A stretch of 64,000 nucleotides of DNA from Tindallia californiensis (GCF_900107405.1 NZ_FNPV01000009.1:64737-128736), one strand, 5' to 3'. Positions 42,070-51,387 are shown, numbered from the stretch's first letter. The notes: generated by a model not told the origin, from the letters alone. Made by a program: numbers and translations.

Positions 42070-42885
42070 TTATACCCTGCTTTGAATTAAGTCCGTCAGT
42101 TGTGCATTAATCGCTGTGGTAAGATGGTTTTCTGTTACCGTATAATCCATTTCTTCAATCCGCCTTACCGGCATAGCACCCATTAAAGAGTTTGTCACCC
42201 ATGCGGATTGACAATGACGGTAAAAATTTTTTTCAATGGGAGTCTCTACTACTTTTTTTCCCATGTTTAGCAACACTTCTTTTACCATCTGTCTCATAAT
42301 TCCTGGGAGCAATCCAGATTCCAGCGAAGGCGTATAAACGCTGTCGTCTTTGAGGAAAAAAATATTGGTAACAGCACCTTCGGTGATCCATCCTTTGGTG
42401 TTGAGGAATAAGACGTCATCATAACCTTTCTCTTTTCCACCCCGAAATTCTATCATTTTACTGCCGTAATTAGCCGTTTTGTGGTAGGTGAATTGATTTT
42501 TTTCGTCGTTCACGGCTTCTGAAAAGCCCAGAGAAAATCCTTGATGGTAGAGGGCCGACTTGTATTTTTGTGGACGATAGGTCAGTAGTACATGGTCTCC
42601 TTCGCCTAAATCTATTACCATCAGCTTAATAGCACCCTCTTCTACTTTTGCCGCGTTTAGGAGCTTTTGAATATCTTTTTGCACCGTGGTGATCGTTAGT
42701 TTTTTCTCTGAACCAAAAACGGTTAGGGAATGGTTAATCCGCTCTAAATGAGCCGATAAAAACTCGGGTTTTCCCTTGTTAAGTTTAATGGTTTCAAAGA
42801 GAGATAGACCGTAGCCTAAAGAAGAAGAATGAGGCGATAAGGTCAGGGTTTCTTCCAGCAATAGTTTAGAGTTATAGACAAACAT
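42070..42885 (-). CDS. pabC: Aminodeoxychorismate lyase PabC
   Basis: This 271-aa fold-type IV PLP enzyme releases p-aminobenzoate and pyruvate from aminodeoxychorismate. It shows GYGLSLFETIKL near the N-terminus, a lysine in TYHKTANYGSKMIEF, and EGAVTNIFF plus SGLLPGIMRQ, the D-amino-acid aminotransferase/PabC pattern. AAAGGA precedes the ATG. Its place after pabA-pabB favours PabC over a branched-chain aminotransferase. Confidence 0.92.
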   Translation of the reverse strand: MFVYNSKLLLEETLTLSPHSSSLGYGLSLFETIKLNKGKPEFLSAHLERINHSLTVFGSEKKLTITTVQKDIQKLLNAAKVEEGAIKLMVIDLGEGDHVLLTYRPQKYKSALYHQGFSLGFSEAVNDEKNQFTYHKTANYGSKMIEFRGGKEKGYDDVLFLNTKGWITEGAVTNIFFLKDDSVYTPSLESGLLPGIMRQMVKEVLLNMGKKVVETPIEKNFYRHCQSAWVTNSLMGAMPVRRIEEMDYTVTENHLTTAINAQLTDLIQSRV

Positions 42886-43069
42886 AAAAATTCCTTTCTC
42901 TACGGTATATAGGAGTTTGACGGTTTATGGCTATTTAGAGATAGGTCGTATTGGTATATTCCTTCCATGATCGATCTGTCTCTTTGGTTGAGCATCTGTA
43001 AGCTCCAGGTGATGGGTTTCAGCCTGTAGGTTATAGGTTGTAGTTATCGCCTATGGGCCTCCTGGCTTT

Positions 43070-44440
43070 CTAGTGGCGTAAGGCTTCCATTAAGGCTTTG
43101 GCCTTGTCCATAGATTCCTGGTATTCCCCTTCTGGATCTGAATCCCACACAATACCGCCACCAACTTGGAAATAGGCCTTGTTGTCTTTGCATACAATGG
43201 TTCGAATCACAATGTTTAGATCCATGTCTCCGTTAAACCCGATATAGCCAATAGAGCCTGTGTACAGGTTGCGTTGTGTCGGTTCTAATTCATCAATGAT
43301 TTCCATGGCTCTGATTTTGGGTGCTCCGGTAATGGAACCGCCGGGAAACGTTGCCTTTAGACAGTCGATAGGATCGGTTCTTTCTTCCAGTTCGGCTCTA
43401 ACGGTAGCTACCAGATGAAATACGGTGGCGTATTTTTCGATGACAAAAAGCTCTGGTACTTTTACCGTCCCTACCTTCGCAATTTTACTGAGATCATTCC
43501 TTTCCAAATCAACAATCATAAGTAGTTCGGAACGATCTTTTTCAGACCGGGATAAGGCTTCGTAGTTGGCTTGATCTTCCTCTTCGGTTTTTCCTCTCGG
43601 GCAGGTTCCTTTGATGGGCCTAGTTTCGATGATTCCGTCCCGCAGGCTGATAAAGCGTTCCGGCGAGGAAGAAAGAATATGACCTTCTCCAAAATCGATA
43701 TAACTGGCAAAAGGAGCCGGATTAATGTCCCGTAGTTTTTTATACAGTTCTATCGGGTGATCTCGGAGCTTAGTCTGAAACCGGCGGGTCATATTAGCTT
43801 GGTAAATATCACCTGCTCGGATATAGGCTTTGACATCCTGAATGGCTTTTTGATACTGCTCTTTTGTAAGGTTTTGTTCAAAGGTTGCTGGCTCCGGATG
43901 ATAGCTTGTTTCTATTGGTTTAGGTTTTTTTTCAAAGGCATGAATAGTTTCCTGCAGCCATTCAACCCTTTCTTCCCCTCCTTCACGAACGCCGGCATCA
44001 GTTATATATACTTTGTTTTCTTCATGATCGATGACCAGACCGCCATCATAAAAGCCTAAGTAAAGATCCGGTATCTTCACATCGTCCAGCGTAGTACGAT
44101 GGAATTTTTCAATATGGTGGCATAAATCATATCCAAAAAACCCTACCATGCCTCCGATAAAGGGTAAAAAACTTTTATAGGGTTGATGATATTGGTGGTA
44201 CAGTTCTTTTAATGCTTCAAAGGGGTTTCCCAAGCCTTCTTTGCATTGGTCTTTTTCAATCCACATTAATGTTTCGTTTTTAGCCTTAAAAATTCTAAAG
44301 GGGTTACTTCCAATAAAAGAGTATTTCCCTAATCCGCCTTTGTTCATTCCGCTGTCTAAGAAGTATGGATAGGCTTCTTCCTTAAAGGCGGCGAAGAGCT
44401 GGAAGCTATCCAACGTGGTTTCGATTTCTCTTACTATCAT
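43070..44440 (-). CDS. pabB: Aminodeoxychorismate synthase component I PabB
   Basis: With PabA, PabB makes aminodeoxychorismate from chorismate and glutamine-derived ammonia. The 456-aa chorismate-binding protein has RPIKGTCPRG, where the lysine of PIKGT separates PabB from TrpE (PIAGT), and FPGGSITGAPKIRAMEIIDELE. Length is typical. AGGTAGGTG precedes the ATG. It lies 28 nt after pabA. Confidence 0.95.
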   Translation of the reverse strand: MIVREIETTLDSFQLFAAFKEEAYPYFLDSGMNKGGLGKYSFIGSNPFRIFKAKNETLMWIEKDQCKEGLGNPFEALKELYHQYHQPYKSFLPFIGGMVGFFGYDLCHHIEKFHRTTLDDVKIPDLYLGFYDGGLVIDHEENKVYITDAGVREGGEERVEWLQETIHAFEKKPKPIETSYHPEPATFEQNLTKEQYQKAIQDVKAYIRAGDIYQANMTRRFQTKLRDHPIELYKKLRDINPAPFASYIDFGEGHILSSSPERFISLRDGIIETRPIKGTCPRGKTEEEDQANYEALSRSEKDRSELLMIVDLERNDLSKIAKVGTVKVPELFVIEKYATVFHLVATVRAELEERTDPIDCLKATFPGGSITGAPKIRAMEIIDELEPTQRNLYTGSIGYIGFNGDMDLNIVIRTIVCKDNKAYFQVGGGIVWDSDPEGEYQESMDKAKALMEALRH

Positions 44441-44467
44441 TTTTTCACCTACCTGTTCTTGACGTTG

Positions 44468-45028
44468 TCATCGGATAAAATTATCTAGTAATTCCAATCC
44501 CTGTTCCGTAAGGATTGCTTCTGGATGAAACTGAACGCTTTCCAGTCGATATTTTTTGTGCCTTAACCCCATAATTTGGCCATCTTCCGTACTGGCGGTA
44601 ACCACCAGGTCTTCGGGCAGGCTTTCTTTTTCTACAATCAACGAATGGTATCGTGTGACATTAAGAGGGTTTTTCAACCCCTTAAACACACCTTTTCCGT
44701 CATGGGTTACAGGATACACTTTGCCATGGATCGGCTCTAAAGCCTGAATCACCTTGCCACCAAAAACCTGTCCGATGGTCTGATGCCCCAGACAAATTCC
44801 CAAAATCAGGTATTTGCCTTTTAACTCTTCCACAATGGCTTTGCTGATTCCTGCCTCGTCGGGAGTGCAAGGACCTGGTGAAATGACAATAACTTCTGGG
44901 TTCATCCCTTTTATTTCTTCAATCGTAATGTCATCATTTCGAACAACACGAACTTCCTTTCCCAGTTGCATTAAATATTGCACCAGGTTGTATACGAAGG
45001 AATCGTAATTGTCTATCATTAAAATCAA
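44468..45028 (-). CDS. pabA: Aminodeoxychorismate synthase component II PabA (glutamine amidotransferase)
   Basis: PabA supplies ammonia from glutamine to PabB. The 186-aa protein starts MILMIDNYDSFVYNLVQ, the family's usual start, and has the catalytic cysteine in LGICLGHQ and the H-E pair in VQFHPEAIL. I chose TTG 45028 because GGAGGAG lies 5 nt before it; ATG 45019 is 14 nt away. The frame stays open about 230 nt further upstream through a repeat-rich leader. It is the first gene of the folate operon. Confidence 0.93.
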   Translation of the reverse strand: MILMIDNYDSFVYNLVQYLMQLGKEVRVVRNDDITIEEIKGMNPEVIVISPGPCTPDEAGISKAIVEELKGKYLILGICLGHQTIGQVFGGKVIQALEPIHGKVYPVTHDGKGVFKGLKNPLNVTRYHSLIVEKESLPEDLVVTASTEDGQIMGLRHKKYRLESVQFHPEAILTEQGLELLDNFIR

Positions 45029-45330
45029 ATGATCTCCTCCCCGCTTCTTGTCATGTGTTTCTTCTTGTCTATTTCTGCTTTGCCTGTTTCTTCCTATTTC
45101 TATTCCTATTATTTCATTTCTCTTTTTTATTGTATTTCTAATCCTTATTGTATTTCTAGCCTTTATTATCTTTCTGTTCCTTATTGTTTCTATTGCTTTT
45201 TTTGTTTTTCTGTTGCTTGTTGTTTGGTTCTTGTTGTTTTCAGAGTAGCATCTTTGCATTCATTATTGTATCATTGAATAGGATCTGATTCCTAGCCATT
45301 TTGGATTATTTCCACCGGCTCAATGCCACG
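45029..45330 (-). other. Purine-rich leader of the folate operon
   Basis: Between the promoter (45331-45360) and pabA lie about 300 nt. The minus strand is A/G-rich and poor in C and T from about 45240 to 45050. It includes the tandem repeat at 45127-45198 and a hairpin TAGGA-ATCAGA-TCCTA (45279-45294). No known riboswitch recognised. Confidence 0.6.
45127..45198 (-). repeat. 18-bp degenerate tandem repeat in the folate operon leader
   Basis: Four consecutive 18-bp units; on the plus strand each begins TTATTG or TTATTA and runs through TTTCTA or TTTCTG. Units 1 and 2 match at about 15 of 18 positions. Similar, more degenerate A/G repeats continue towards pabA. Confidence 0.75.
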
Positions 45331-45360
45331 ATTATACCTTTTGACATTGCTTAGCGTCAA
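45331..45360 (-). promoter_or_regulatory. Sigma-A promoter of the folate operon
   Basis: TTGACG (45355-45360), an 18-nt spacer, then TATAAT (45331-45336) on the minus strand. A plus-strand TTGACA (45341-45346) overlaps it and may serve the divergent gene. Confidence 0.7.
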
Positions 45361-45433
45361 CTTATCAATGTTTCTATCTTTTGTCCGATGGTTAGTCCCA
45401 CCTAAAAAACTTTTGAAAGGCGGTCCTGCTCCT

Positions 45434-46288
45434 ATGTTTGATTTTATTACCCTTGAGGAAAAAATCTTCCAAACTCTTTCTCACGAAGCTTTTAAGGAAT
45501 GGATGATTACTTCTGATATCCACGGTTTTGAAGTTTCTGTCCATAAAACCCTACTGCCTTTTGCATTATATCAGGATTTTTTGAAATCTTTTTCGGCTCA
45601 CCGTATGGTTTTTCATTACCATGTACCCAATTTTATCCCTGGAAATGAATTCGCTATTGAACGATGGTTTGAAGATGATGCCATCAAGAAGCATTACGAA
45701 GCTTTTTTTTATCAACTTCTTCAGTTGCATGAAAGCAGTTCGGTAGACTATCATCCTATTATTACCTTCCACGGAGCAGCCCATCGCTCTGATCACGCAT
45801 TTCATGCCCGGGAGGCTACCCGATATTTTTGCGACTTTGCCTTGAACCTTTTTGAACAATTTCGTATGCCCTTTGCTTTAGCAATAGAAACGCTTCATCG
45901 ATCTTCGGAACAATGGGGAAGTAAACGAAAGGATTTGGTCTCTCTGGTCTATGACTTCGATACTCCTCGTTTTGGTATTTGTTGGGATATGGTACATGAT
46001 GCCCGCAATGGAGAGACTTCTCTGTTACCGGACCGTTTCTTTCTTGATAAAGTGCTGATTGGCCATCTTCATGGGTTTGGGAATTTTGAGGATACAAAAA
46101 AGGACCATTTACCGCTTTGGTCCAGTGAGCTTGATCTTAAGGAGCAGATAAAATACTTGAAACATGCCCAACCAGAAGTGCCTGTTATTCATGAACTCCT
46201 GGCCTGCCGATGCAACAATTATGAGCATATGCTTCAAAAGGACCTTTTGCATAAGCAGGAGTATCTTCGACAGCAAGCGATTAATTAA
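45434..46288 (+). CDS. Sugar-phosphate isomerase/epimerase-like TIM-barrel protein
   Basis: This 284-aa protein of the xylose-isomerase-like/AP-endonuclease-2 superfamily has metal-binding patterns ITFHGAAHR, LAIETLHRS, FGICWDMVHDA (glutamate, aspartate, histidine) and VLIGHLHGFG near the C-terminus. The enzyme activity cannot be assigned. The start is uncertain: no strong ribosome binding site; ATG 45434 begins the conserved part. It is divergent from the folate operon and stands alone. Confidence 0.75.
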   Translation: MFDFITLEEKIFQTLSHEAFKEWMITSDIHGFEVSVHKTLLPFALYQDFLKSFSAHRMVFHYHVPNFIPGNEFAIERWFEDDAIKKHYEAFFYQLLQLHESSSVDYHPIITFHGAAHRSDHAFHAREATRYFCDFALNLFEQFRMPFALAIETLHRSSEQWGSKRKDLVSLVYDFDTPRFGICWDMVHDARNGETSLLPDRFFLDKVLIGHLHGFGNFEDTKKDHLPLWSSELDLKEQIKYLKHAQPEVPVIHELLACRCNNYEHMLQKDLLHKQEYLRQQAIN

Positions 46289-46365
46289 TTTTATTGATTA
46301 GTTTTATTGATTATGCTTATTGATTTACTTCTGATAAACGCTCCTTCTATTTGTTCATAAAGGGA

Positions 46366-46671
46366 TTATCCTCTTTTCAATACAACAAGAAGCGTACCTA
46401 ATATAAAAGCTACATGAAAGGAAACAGGCTGCTCTTCGTACCACTTATCGTATAGGGTAATCAGTTTTCCTAAGATAAAGCAGCCACTAGAAACGTTGAT
46501 GATTATATTTCCCATTAAAGGGCTAAAGGTTACTCCTTCATCGATTAAAATCATGAATACGGGAATGGCGATGGTAATCACAGCCATAACATAAAGTAGG
46601 CTTCTAACCTTTTTGTACTGAGCATGAAACCAGATATATAATTTCAGGCGGTCTAATGTCAGTTTTTTCAT
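46366..46671 (-). CDS. Small membrane protein of unknown function
   Basis: This 101-aa protein has a basic amphipathic N-terminus (KKLTLDRLKLYIWFHAQYKK), two clear hydrophobic segments (about 24-42 and 53-68) and a possible third (about 83-98). AGAGGTGG lies 9 nt before the ATG. No family recognised. It is followed upstream by an unrelated HEAT-like gene with about 113 nt between. Confidence 0.7.
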   Translation of the reverse strand: MKKLTLDRLKLYIWFHAQYKKVRSLLYVMAVITIAIPVFMILIDEGVTFSPLMGNIIINVSSGCFILGKLITLYDKWYEEQPVSFHVAFILGTLLVVLKRG

Positions 46672-46784
46672 GCTTCTACCACCTCTTTCTCTTCTATAAC
46701 CGGAATGATTTTTACGCTTTTCATCCTACACGCCACCTTCTTCTTGTAAAGTGCATCTGCCATTGACTTTTTTTCTGTTCTGAA

Positions 46785-47486
46785 TCAAGGTCCTACGTTA
46801 TCTATAATAGCTTCTACGATGGCTTCTACTATAAAAAATGCCACCTGATCAATAGCACAATACTGCTTTGCTATCTTTGCTGTTTTCGGGCTGGGACTGT
46901 TAATCTGAGCTGCGATAAAGGATGCTATTATTTGTTTTTCTTCATCTTCCGATACTTCATAAGCCTCTTTCAGTACTTCAATCACATCGCTTTTGAGTAA
47001 TTCCTTTTGTTTTTCTGGATAATCACATGCTTGATCTATGTTTATCAATGCTTTCACGATTCGTTCCGTATCCTGCTTTTTGAATCGAATGATTTTTTTA
47101 AGGTTTTGAACAAAGCACTGAGCGGTCATGAATTTAGGATCGTTAAAATGTTCCATATAGCGATCATAGATGGTTGCAAATAAATCCTTTTCATCTATCT
47201 TTGTCATGTTGGCAATCATGGTTAACCCGATATTCCGGTGATAAGAGTTGCTGTGATTCAAAAGTGATGCGAACTCATCCCAGTAAGGATAAAACAGGTC
47301 TGGTCGTTCTTCGCTTGCTTTTGTTACGATTTCATAGCAGGTATAGTACACTTGTATTTCCTTGTTATTTAGTAACTGATGGATTACTTCCTCTTTACAG
47401 CTTTCATGCTCAATGATTAGGTTTACCATCGTATCTAGATCGGTTCTTTCGTCGGTGATATGGTCAATCACATCTTTTTTATTCAT
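46785..47486 (-). CDS. HEAT-repeat-like helical protein
   Basis: This 233-aa, almost wholly alpha-helical, acidic protein has repeated helix pairs such as YYTCYEIVTKASEERPDLFYPYW and NSYHRNIGLTMIANMTKID, the pattern of HEAT repeats. Function unknown; probably a protein-protein scaffold. AAGGAG lies 7 nt before the ATG. It is next to a potassium channel gene on the same strand with 77 nt between. Confidence 0.7.
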   Translation of the reverse strand: MNKKDVIDHITDERTDLDTMVNLIIEHESCKEEVIHQLLNNKEIQVYYTCYEIVTKASEERPDLFYPYWDEFASLLNHSNSYHRNIGLTMIANMTKIDEKDLFATIYDRYMEHFNDPKFMTAQCFVQNLKKIIRFKKQDTERIVKALINIDQACDYPEKQKELLKSDVIEVLKEAYEVSEDEEKQIIASFIAAQINSPSPKTAKIAKQYCAIDQVAFFIVEAIVEAIIDNVGP

Positions 47487-47563
47487 ATTCTCGCTCCTTA
47501 TGGTGACTTTAATGAAGTTTCCTGTTTTTTCACCTTCATCATTTTCATTACAAAGGCCCCACG

Positions 47564-48406
47564 CTAAAAATTCTTTTTATGAAAGTTTACTCCACAAGCA
47601 TAGCAATACATTGCTTCTTTCATATGTTTTCCTTGACCACACTGAGGACATCTGGCCAGCGGAAGATTCTCTTGTTTTTCTGCTTCTCGGGAAACTCGAC
47701 TCATTTCGCTGGTAATAATGCCAGTAGGAACGGCAATGATGCCATAGCCTGTAATCATCAAAACGCTTGCAAGCAATTTCCCCAACTCTGTCTGAGGAGA
47801 TATATCTCCATATCCCACTGTCGAAACGGTAACAACCGCCCAATACATTGATTCAGGAATATCTACAAAACCATTTTCCGGCCCTTCAATGGTATACATT
47901 AACGCTCCCATGATCACTATGATCAGTAAGATCGTAGACAGGAAAATGATGATTTTCGGCCGACTAGCCCTCAAGGCCTTTAACAACACACCTGCTTCGT
48001 CAACATAACGAACCATTTTGAACACACTAAACAGCCTTAACAACCGTAGAGTTCTCAGCACAGGAAACAATCGAGCTACAGGCATCACAAAGGCAAGATA
48101 AAAGGGAAGAATTGCCAAAAAATCGATGATACCAAAAAAACTCATGACATAAGCACGTCGGTTTTCTACTGTATACACTCGCAAGCCATATTCTATTGTA
48201 AAAATGGCAACAAAAATATACTGCAGGTTTATCATTTTTTGACCATGAACCATTCGGATACCTTCAACACTTTCGAGGATAATCAGCAAGCTATTAATAA
48301 GAATCGACAGGATCAGTAATACATCAAAAAGATATCCTGCCGGTGTATCGGTTTGATAGATAATTTGTCTGATTCTATGTTTCCATGAATGTTCTTTAGT
48401 AGCCAT
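47564..48406 (-). CDS. Voltage-gated-type potassium channel with C-terminal zinc ribbon
   Basis: This 280-aa ion-transporter-family protein has six membrane segments, an arginine-rich S4 (RTLRLLRLFSVFKMVRY), the K+ selectivity filter TVSTVGYGD, and a cytosolic C-terminal zinc ribbon CPQCG...CYACG. This domain order is usual for bacterial Kch-like channels. The ribosome binding site AAAGGA is weak. Confidence 0.92.
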   Translation of the reverse strand: MATKEHSWKHRIRQIIYQTDTPAGYLFDVLLILSILINSLLIILESVEGIRMVHGQKMINLQYIFVAIFTIEYGLRVYTVENRRAYVMSFFGIIDFLAILPFYLAFVMPVARLFPVLRTLRLLRLFSVFKMVRYVDEAGVLLKALRASRPKIIIFLSTILLIIVIMGALMYTIEGPENGFVDIPESMYWAVVTVSTVGYGDISPQTELGKLLASVLMITGYGIIAVPTGIITSEMSRVSREAEKQENLPLARCPQCGQGKHMKEAMYCYACGVNFHKKNF

Positions 48407-48684
48407 CTGGCGTCTGTCCTTTCTGCTGGTGCTATTTCTTCTGCTGTTTCTATCTTTTATTGCAACTTTTTCATTTTCACAAAATTTTTCTATGCTCTCA
48501 TGAATGTTTCTGCCATCCTTGGGTTCTTTTTTCTTTTTACACTATCACGGCTATTTCCGGGAGTGCTAGCAGGATAATAGATTCGTGGTTTCAATGTTAT
48601 TCTGAATGACAATGAATTTTTAAGCCATCTGTTTTGCCGACATAACGCTATCCGCAATAAGTGAATTATTCAAGCCTGACCCCA
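48407..48684. other. Intergenic gap with dispersed-repeat copy 5
   Basis: 278 bp between the channel gene start and the rlmH stop codon. Its last 28 bases are the repeat; the remainder shows no gene or clear signal. Confidence 0.6.
48657..48684 (+). repeat. Dispersed 28-bp repeat, copy 5
   Basis: ATAAGTGAATTATTCAAG followed by CCTGACCCCA. It abuts the TAG stop codon of rlmH with no base between, so it begins exactly at the end of that gene. Confidence 0.9.
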
Positions 48685-49164
48685 CTATTTGTGGTAGGGT
48701 TCATTTCGATTAATTCGAAAGCCTCTGTAAATCTGCTCTAATAAAATAACTTTCATTAGCTGATGGGGGAAGGTCATTTTAGAGAAGGATAATTTTTCAT
48801 CGGCTCTTGTCAATACTTCTGAGGAAAGCCCCAGAGATCCGCCAATCACAAAAGCTAGCTGACTCTTACCCGTAAGGGCCAGCTTATCTATTTTTTGAGC
48901 AAATCCTTCTGAAGAAAGCATATCGCCACCCAGATCCAGAACAATCAGGTAATGTTGTTCTGATATCTTTTGCAGGATTCGCTGGCCTTCTTTGGCTTTG
49001 ATTTGTTCTTCTTCTGCTGCACTCAGGTTTTCTGGTGCTTTTTCATCGGCTACTTCCATATGGGTTAATTTACAGTATCGGCTTAGACGTTTGCTATATT
49101 CCTGAATGGCTTGGGTCAGGTATTTTTCTTTTATTTTTCCTACGCTTATCAGTGTTATGTTCAT
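48685..49164 (-). CDS. rlmH: 23S rRNA (pseudouridine-1915-N3) methyltransferase RlmH
   Basis: RlmH methylates pseudouridine 1915 of 23S rRNA on the assembled ribosome. The 159-aa SPOUT-fold protein has the SAM-site loop [13 protein letters not shown] and the invariant end NEPYHK. ATG 49164 is preferred over 49170 because AGGAGA is 8 nt away from it and 2 nt from the other. It is the last gene of the wal-region block. Confidence 0.96.
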   Translation of the reverse strand: MNITLISVGKIKEKYLTQAIQEYSKRLSRYCKLTHMEVADEKAPENLSAAEEEQIKAKEGQRILQKISEQHYLIVLDLGGDMLSSEGFAQKIDKLALTGKSQLAFVIGGSLGLSSEVLTRADEKLSFSKMTFPHQLMKVILLEQIYRGFRINRNEPYHK

Positions 49165-49195
49165 TTTCATTTCTCCTATGGTGGGACTCTTGATT

Positions 49196-49228
49196 TGAAA
49201 AAAAGCCCCGCTATAAGGCGAGGCTTGA
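49196..49228 (-). terminator. Terminator of htrA
   Basis: AAGCC-T-CGC / GCG-G-GGCTT stem followed by a T-run on the minus strand, just after the htrA stop codon. Confidence 0.85.
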
Positions 49229-49246
49229 AAAGTGACTGGTTACGGT

Positions 49247-50548
49247 TTAATCTAGGAAGATAATATCCGTGCGTTGTTCTTGCTCGTTTCGAATATACTT
49301 TACGGTTGTTTCACAACCGGGTCGGTATTTATAGAGGGCTCGAATCAAATCTCCCATGGTTTCTATTTCTTCCTCTCCAATGGCTACGATCACGTCACCT
49401 GGTCGGAGATCTGCTTTTTCAGCAACGGAACCGGCTACTACCTCTACAATGTATACACCACTTTCGGCGCTTAGGGTGATTCCGGTAGCACCTTCAAAAT
49501 CGCTGACGTTATATCCTCGGATCCCCAGATAGACACGACTAAATTCGCCTCTTTCTATAAACTGATCTACGATTGGCTTGGAAGTATTGATCGGGATGGC
49601 AAAGCCAAGTCCCTCACCGGTTTGCACTTTTGCTGTATTAATACCGATCACTTGTCCCTGTGCATTGAGAAGTGGTCCACCGCTATTACCCGGGTTAATC
49701 GAAGCATCGGTCTGGATCAAATTATCAATGGCAATGCCCTGCCCAAGCTGTATGCTACGATTTAGCCCGCTAATAACTCCTTGGGTCAGGGTTCGTTCAA
49801 AATTCAGTCCCAGAGGATTTCCAATAGCAACGGCTATCTCACCTACTTCTAGCTGATCGCTATCGCCCAGTTCAGCCGGTTGCAGGTTTGTCTCACTTTC
49901 AACCTTAATAACAGCCAGATCCATGGACTGCTCATACCATAAAACTTCGGCTGGTTCTTGACTTCCATCATGAAGAATAACAGCTAATTGTTCTGCTCTT
50001 CCATCTCCTATGACATGGGAGTTGGTTAGAATATATCCTCTTTCATCTACAATAACGCCAGTCCCCAAACCTTCGGAACGCCGGGTTCCAAAAAACCGGT
50101 CTTGCTGCACCTGAACTGTTGTAATGCCAACTACGGAGGGCATGGCTTTCTGGGCTACGGCTGTATAGACGCTAATATCATCAGAAGGTTCGATTACGAC
50201 GGATTGTCTGGTGTCCGGGCTCTCTAACAAGCCTCGATGGGTCATGATTTCTGGCAGATATTGATATATCAGCGCAAAGGTAATGCTGCTGCCTACTAAG
50301 GCCGCTAGGATCAATAAGAGAAATAACCTGCCAAGACCAGAGGCTTTTTTTCTTGGTTGTTCTATCGGCTTTGTTTCTGCTGGTTTTTCCAACGGTTCCG
50401 AAGCTTCTGGCTCTCTTGCTATTTCCTCTGTTTGATATTGCTCTGAGTCACTTTCTTCTGTTCTTTCTTCTGCTCTTTCTTCTTTCATTTCTTCTATTTT
50501 TTCTGTTTCTTCTGTTTCTCTTTCTTCTTCTCTTTTGAATTCGTCCAT
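49247..50548 (-). CDS. htrA: HtrA/DegP-like S1C serine protease
   Basis: A membrane-anchored protease for envelope protein quality control (433 aa). It has a strongly acidic, Glu-rich cytosolic N-terminus (about 1-65), one membrane segment (about 73-95), a trypsin-like domain with H in TNSHVIGDG, D in SMDLAVIKVE and S in INPGNSGGPLLN, and one C-terminal PDZ domain (about 340-430). GGAGGTG precedes the ATG. It sits next to walJ, as in many Firmicutes. Confidence 0.95.
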   Translation of the reverse strand: MDEFKREEERETEETEKIEEMKEERAEERTEESDSEQYQTEEIAREPEASEPLEKPAETKPIEQPRKKASGLGRLFLLLILAALVGSSITFALIYQYLPEIMTHRGLLESPDTRQSVVIEPSDDISVYTAVAQKAMPSVVGITTVQVQQDRFFGTRRSEGLGTGVIVDERGYILTNSHVIGDGRAEQLAVILHDGSQEPAEVLWYEQSMDLAVIKVESETNLQPAELGDSDQLEVGEIAVAIGNPLGLNFERTLTQGVISGLNRSIQLGQGIAIDNLIQTDASINPGNSGGPLLNAQGQVIGINTAKVQTGEGLGFAIPINTSKPIVDQFIERGEFSRVYLGIRGYNVSDFEGATGITLSAESGVYIVEVVAGSVAEKADLRPGDVIVAIGEEEIETMGDLIRALYKYRPGCETTVKYIRNEQEQRTDIIFLD

Positions 50549-50592
50549 AAGTTCACCTCCAGCTCATTACAGGGATGAAGTTTACTTGTTTA

Positions 50593-51387
50593 TTAGTATG
50601 CATACAAACAACTTATCTCTTCTCTGGTTGAAAGGCTAAGGTTTACGTCTTTCCCTGCTTTCATTCCTTTTTCTGCCATAATACCGGTTACGGTAGAATA
50701 GGCCAACTCAGGAAAGTTGTTTTCCCGACTTAAATGGGCTAACAAAATTGATTTGACATTGCGGCGAATCATTTCTACCACCGCCTGTCCAGCACTTTCG
50801 TTAGATAAATGCCCCTGGTCTGATAAGACCCGTCGTTTCAGATAATAGGGGTAACTGCCTACGTTTAGCATGTCCACGTCGTGATTGGATTCCATTACCA
50901 GAAGGTCTGAATTGCACGCTACCTCATAAAGAGATTCTGGAACATGTCCTAAGTCCGTTGCCAGGCATATTTTGAACTGATGACCTTCCAAAGCAAAGCC
51001 GACGGGATCGGCGGCGTCATGGGATAAACGGTAGGGTGTTACGGAAATATCTCCAATGGCAAAAGCTTTCTGGCTGTCGAAGATTTTTCGGTGCTCCGGC
51101 TTGACAGGTCCGATTTTTTCTTCCATGGCAATCCAGGTCTTTTCATTGGCATAAATGGGTAACTGAAAACGGCGCGAAAGAATGCCCGCGCCTTTAATAT
51201 GATCTGAATGCTCATGACTTACCAGGATACCAGAAAGGTTCTCTGGTTGCATTCCTGCTTTCTGAAGTCGGCTTTGAATCTGTTTTCCGCTTAGCCCTGC
51301 ATCGATGAGCAGCTGCTGATTACCGTCGGACAAGACATGACAGTTTCCACTGCTGCCACTGGCCAACGTGCAGAAGGTTGCTGGCAT
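50593..51387 (-). CDS. walJ: WalJ/YycJ-like metallo-beta-lactamase-fold hydrolase
   Basis: This 264-aa member of the YycJ family starts MPATFCTLASGSSGN and has the metal motif SHEHSDHIKG, plus LATDLGHV and MVES-NHDVDML. YycJ/WalJ proteins are tied to the WalRK locus and to coordination of cell division with replication. GGAGGC precedes the ATG. It is 22 nt after murA. Confidence 0.95.
   Translation of the reverse strand: MPATFCTLASGSSGNCHVLSDGNQQLLIDAGLSGKQIQSRLQKAGMQPENLSGILVSHEHSDHIKGAGILSRRFQLPIYANEKTWIAMEEKIGPVKPEHRKIFDSQKAFAIGDISVTPYRLSHDAADPVGFALEGHQFKICLATDLGHVPESLYEVACNSDLLVMESNHDVDMLNVGSYPYYLKRRVLSDQGHLSNESAGQAVVEMIRRNVKSILLAHLSRENNFPELAYSTVTGIMAEKGMKAGKDVNLSLSTREEISCLYAY

Noticed and set aside
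45029-45277. Plus-strand frame rich in Phe, Tyr, Ser and Cys opposite the folate leader
   Set aside because: It is only the complement of the purine-rich repeated leader and lacks a ribosome binding site.
47579-47851. Plus-strand frame opposite the potassium channel
   Set aside because: Antisense to the conserved pore and zinc-ribbon coding sequence; a shadow.
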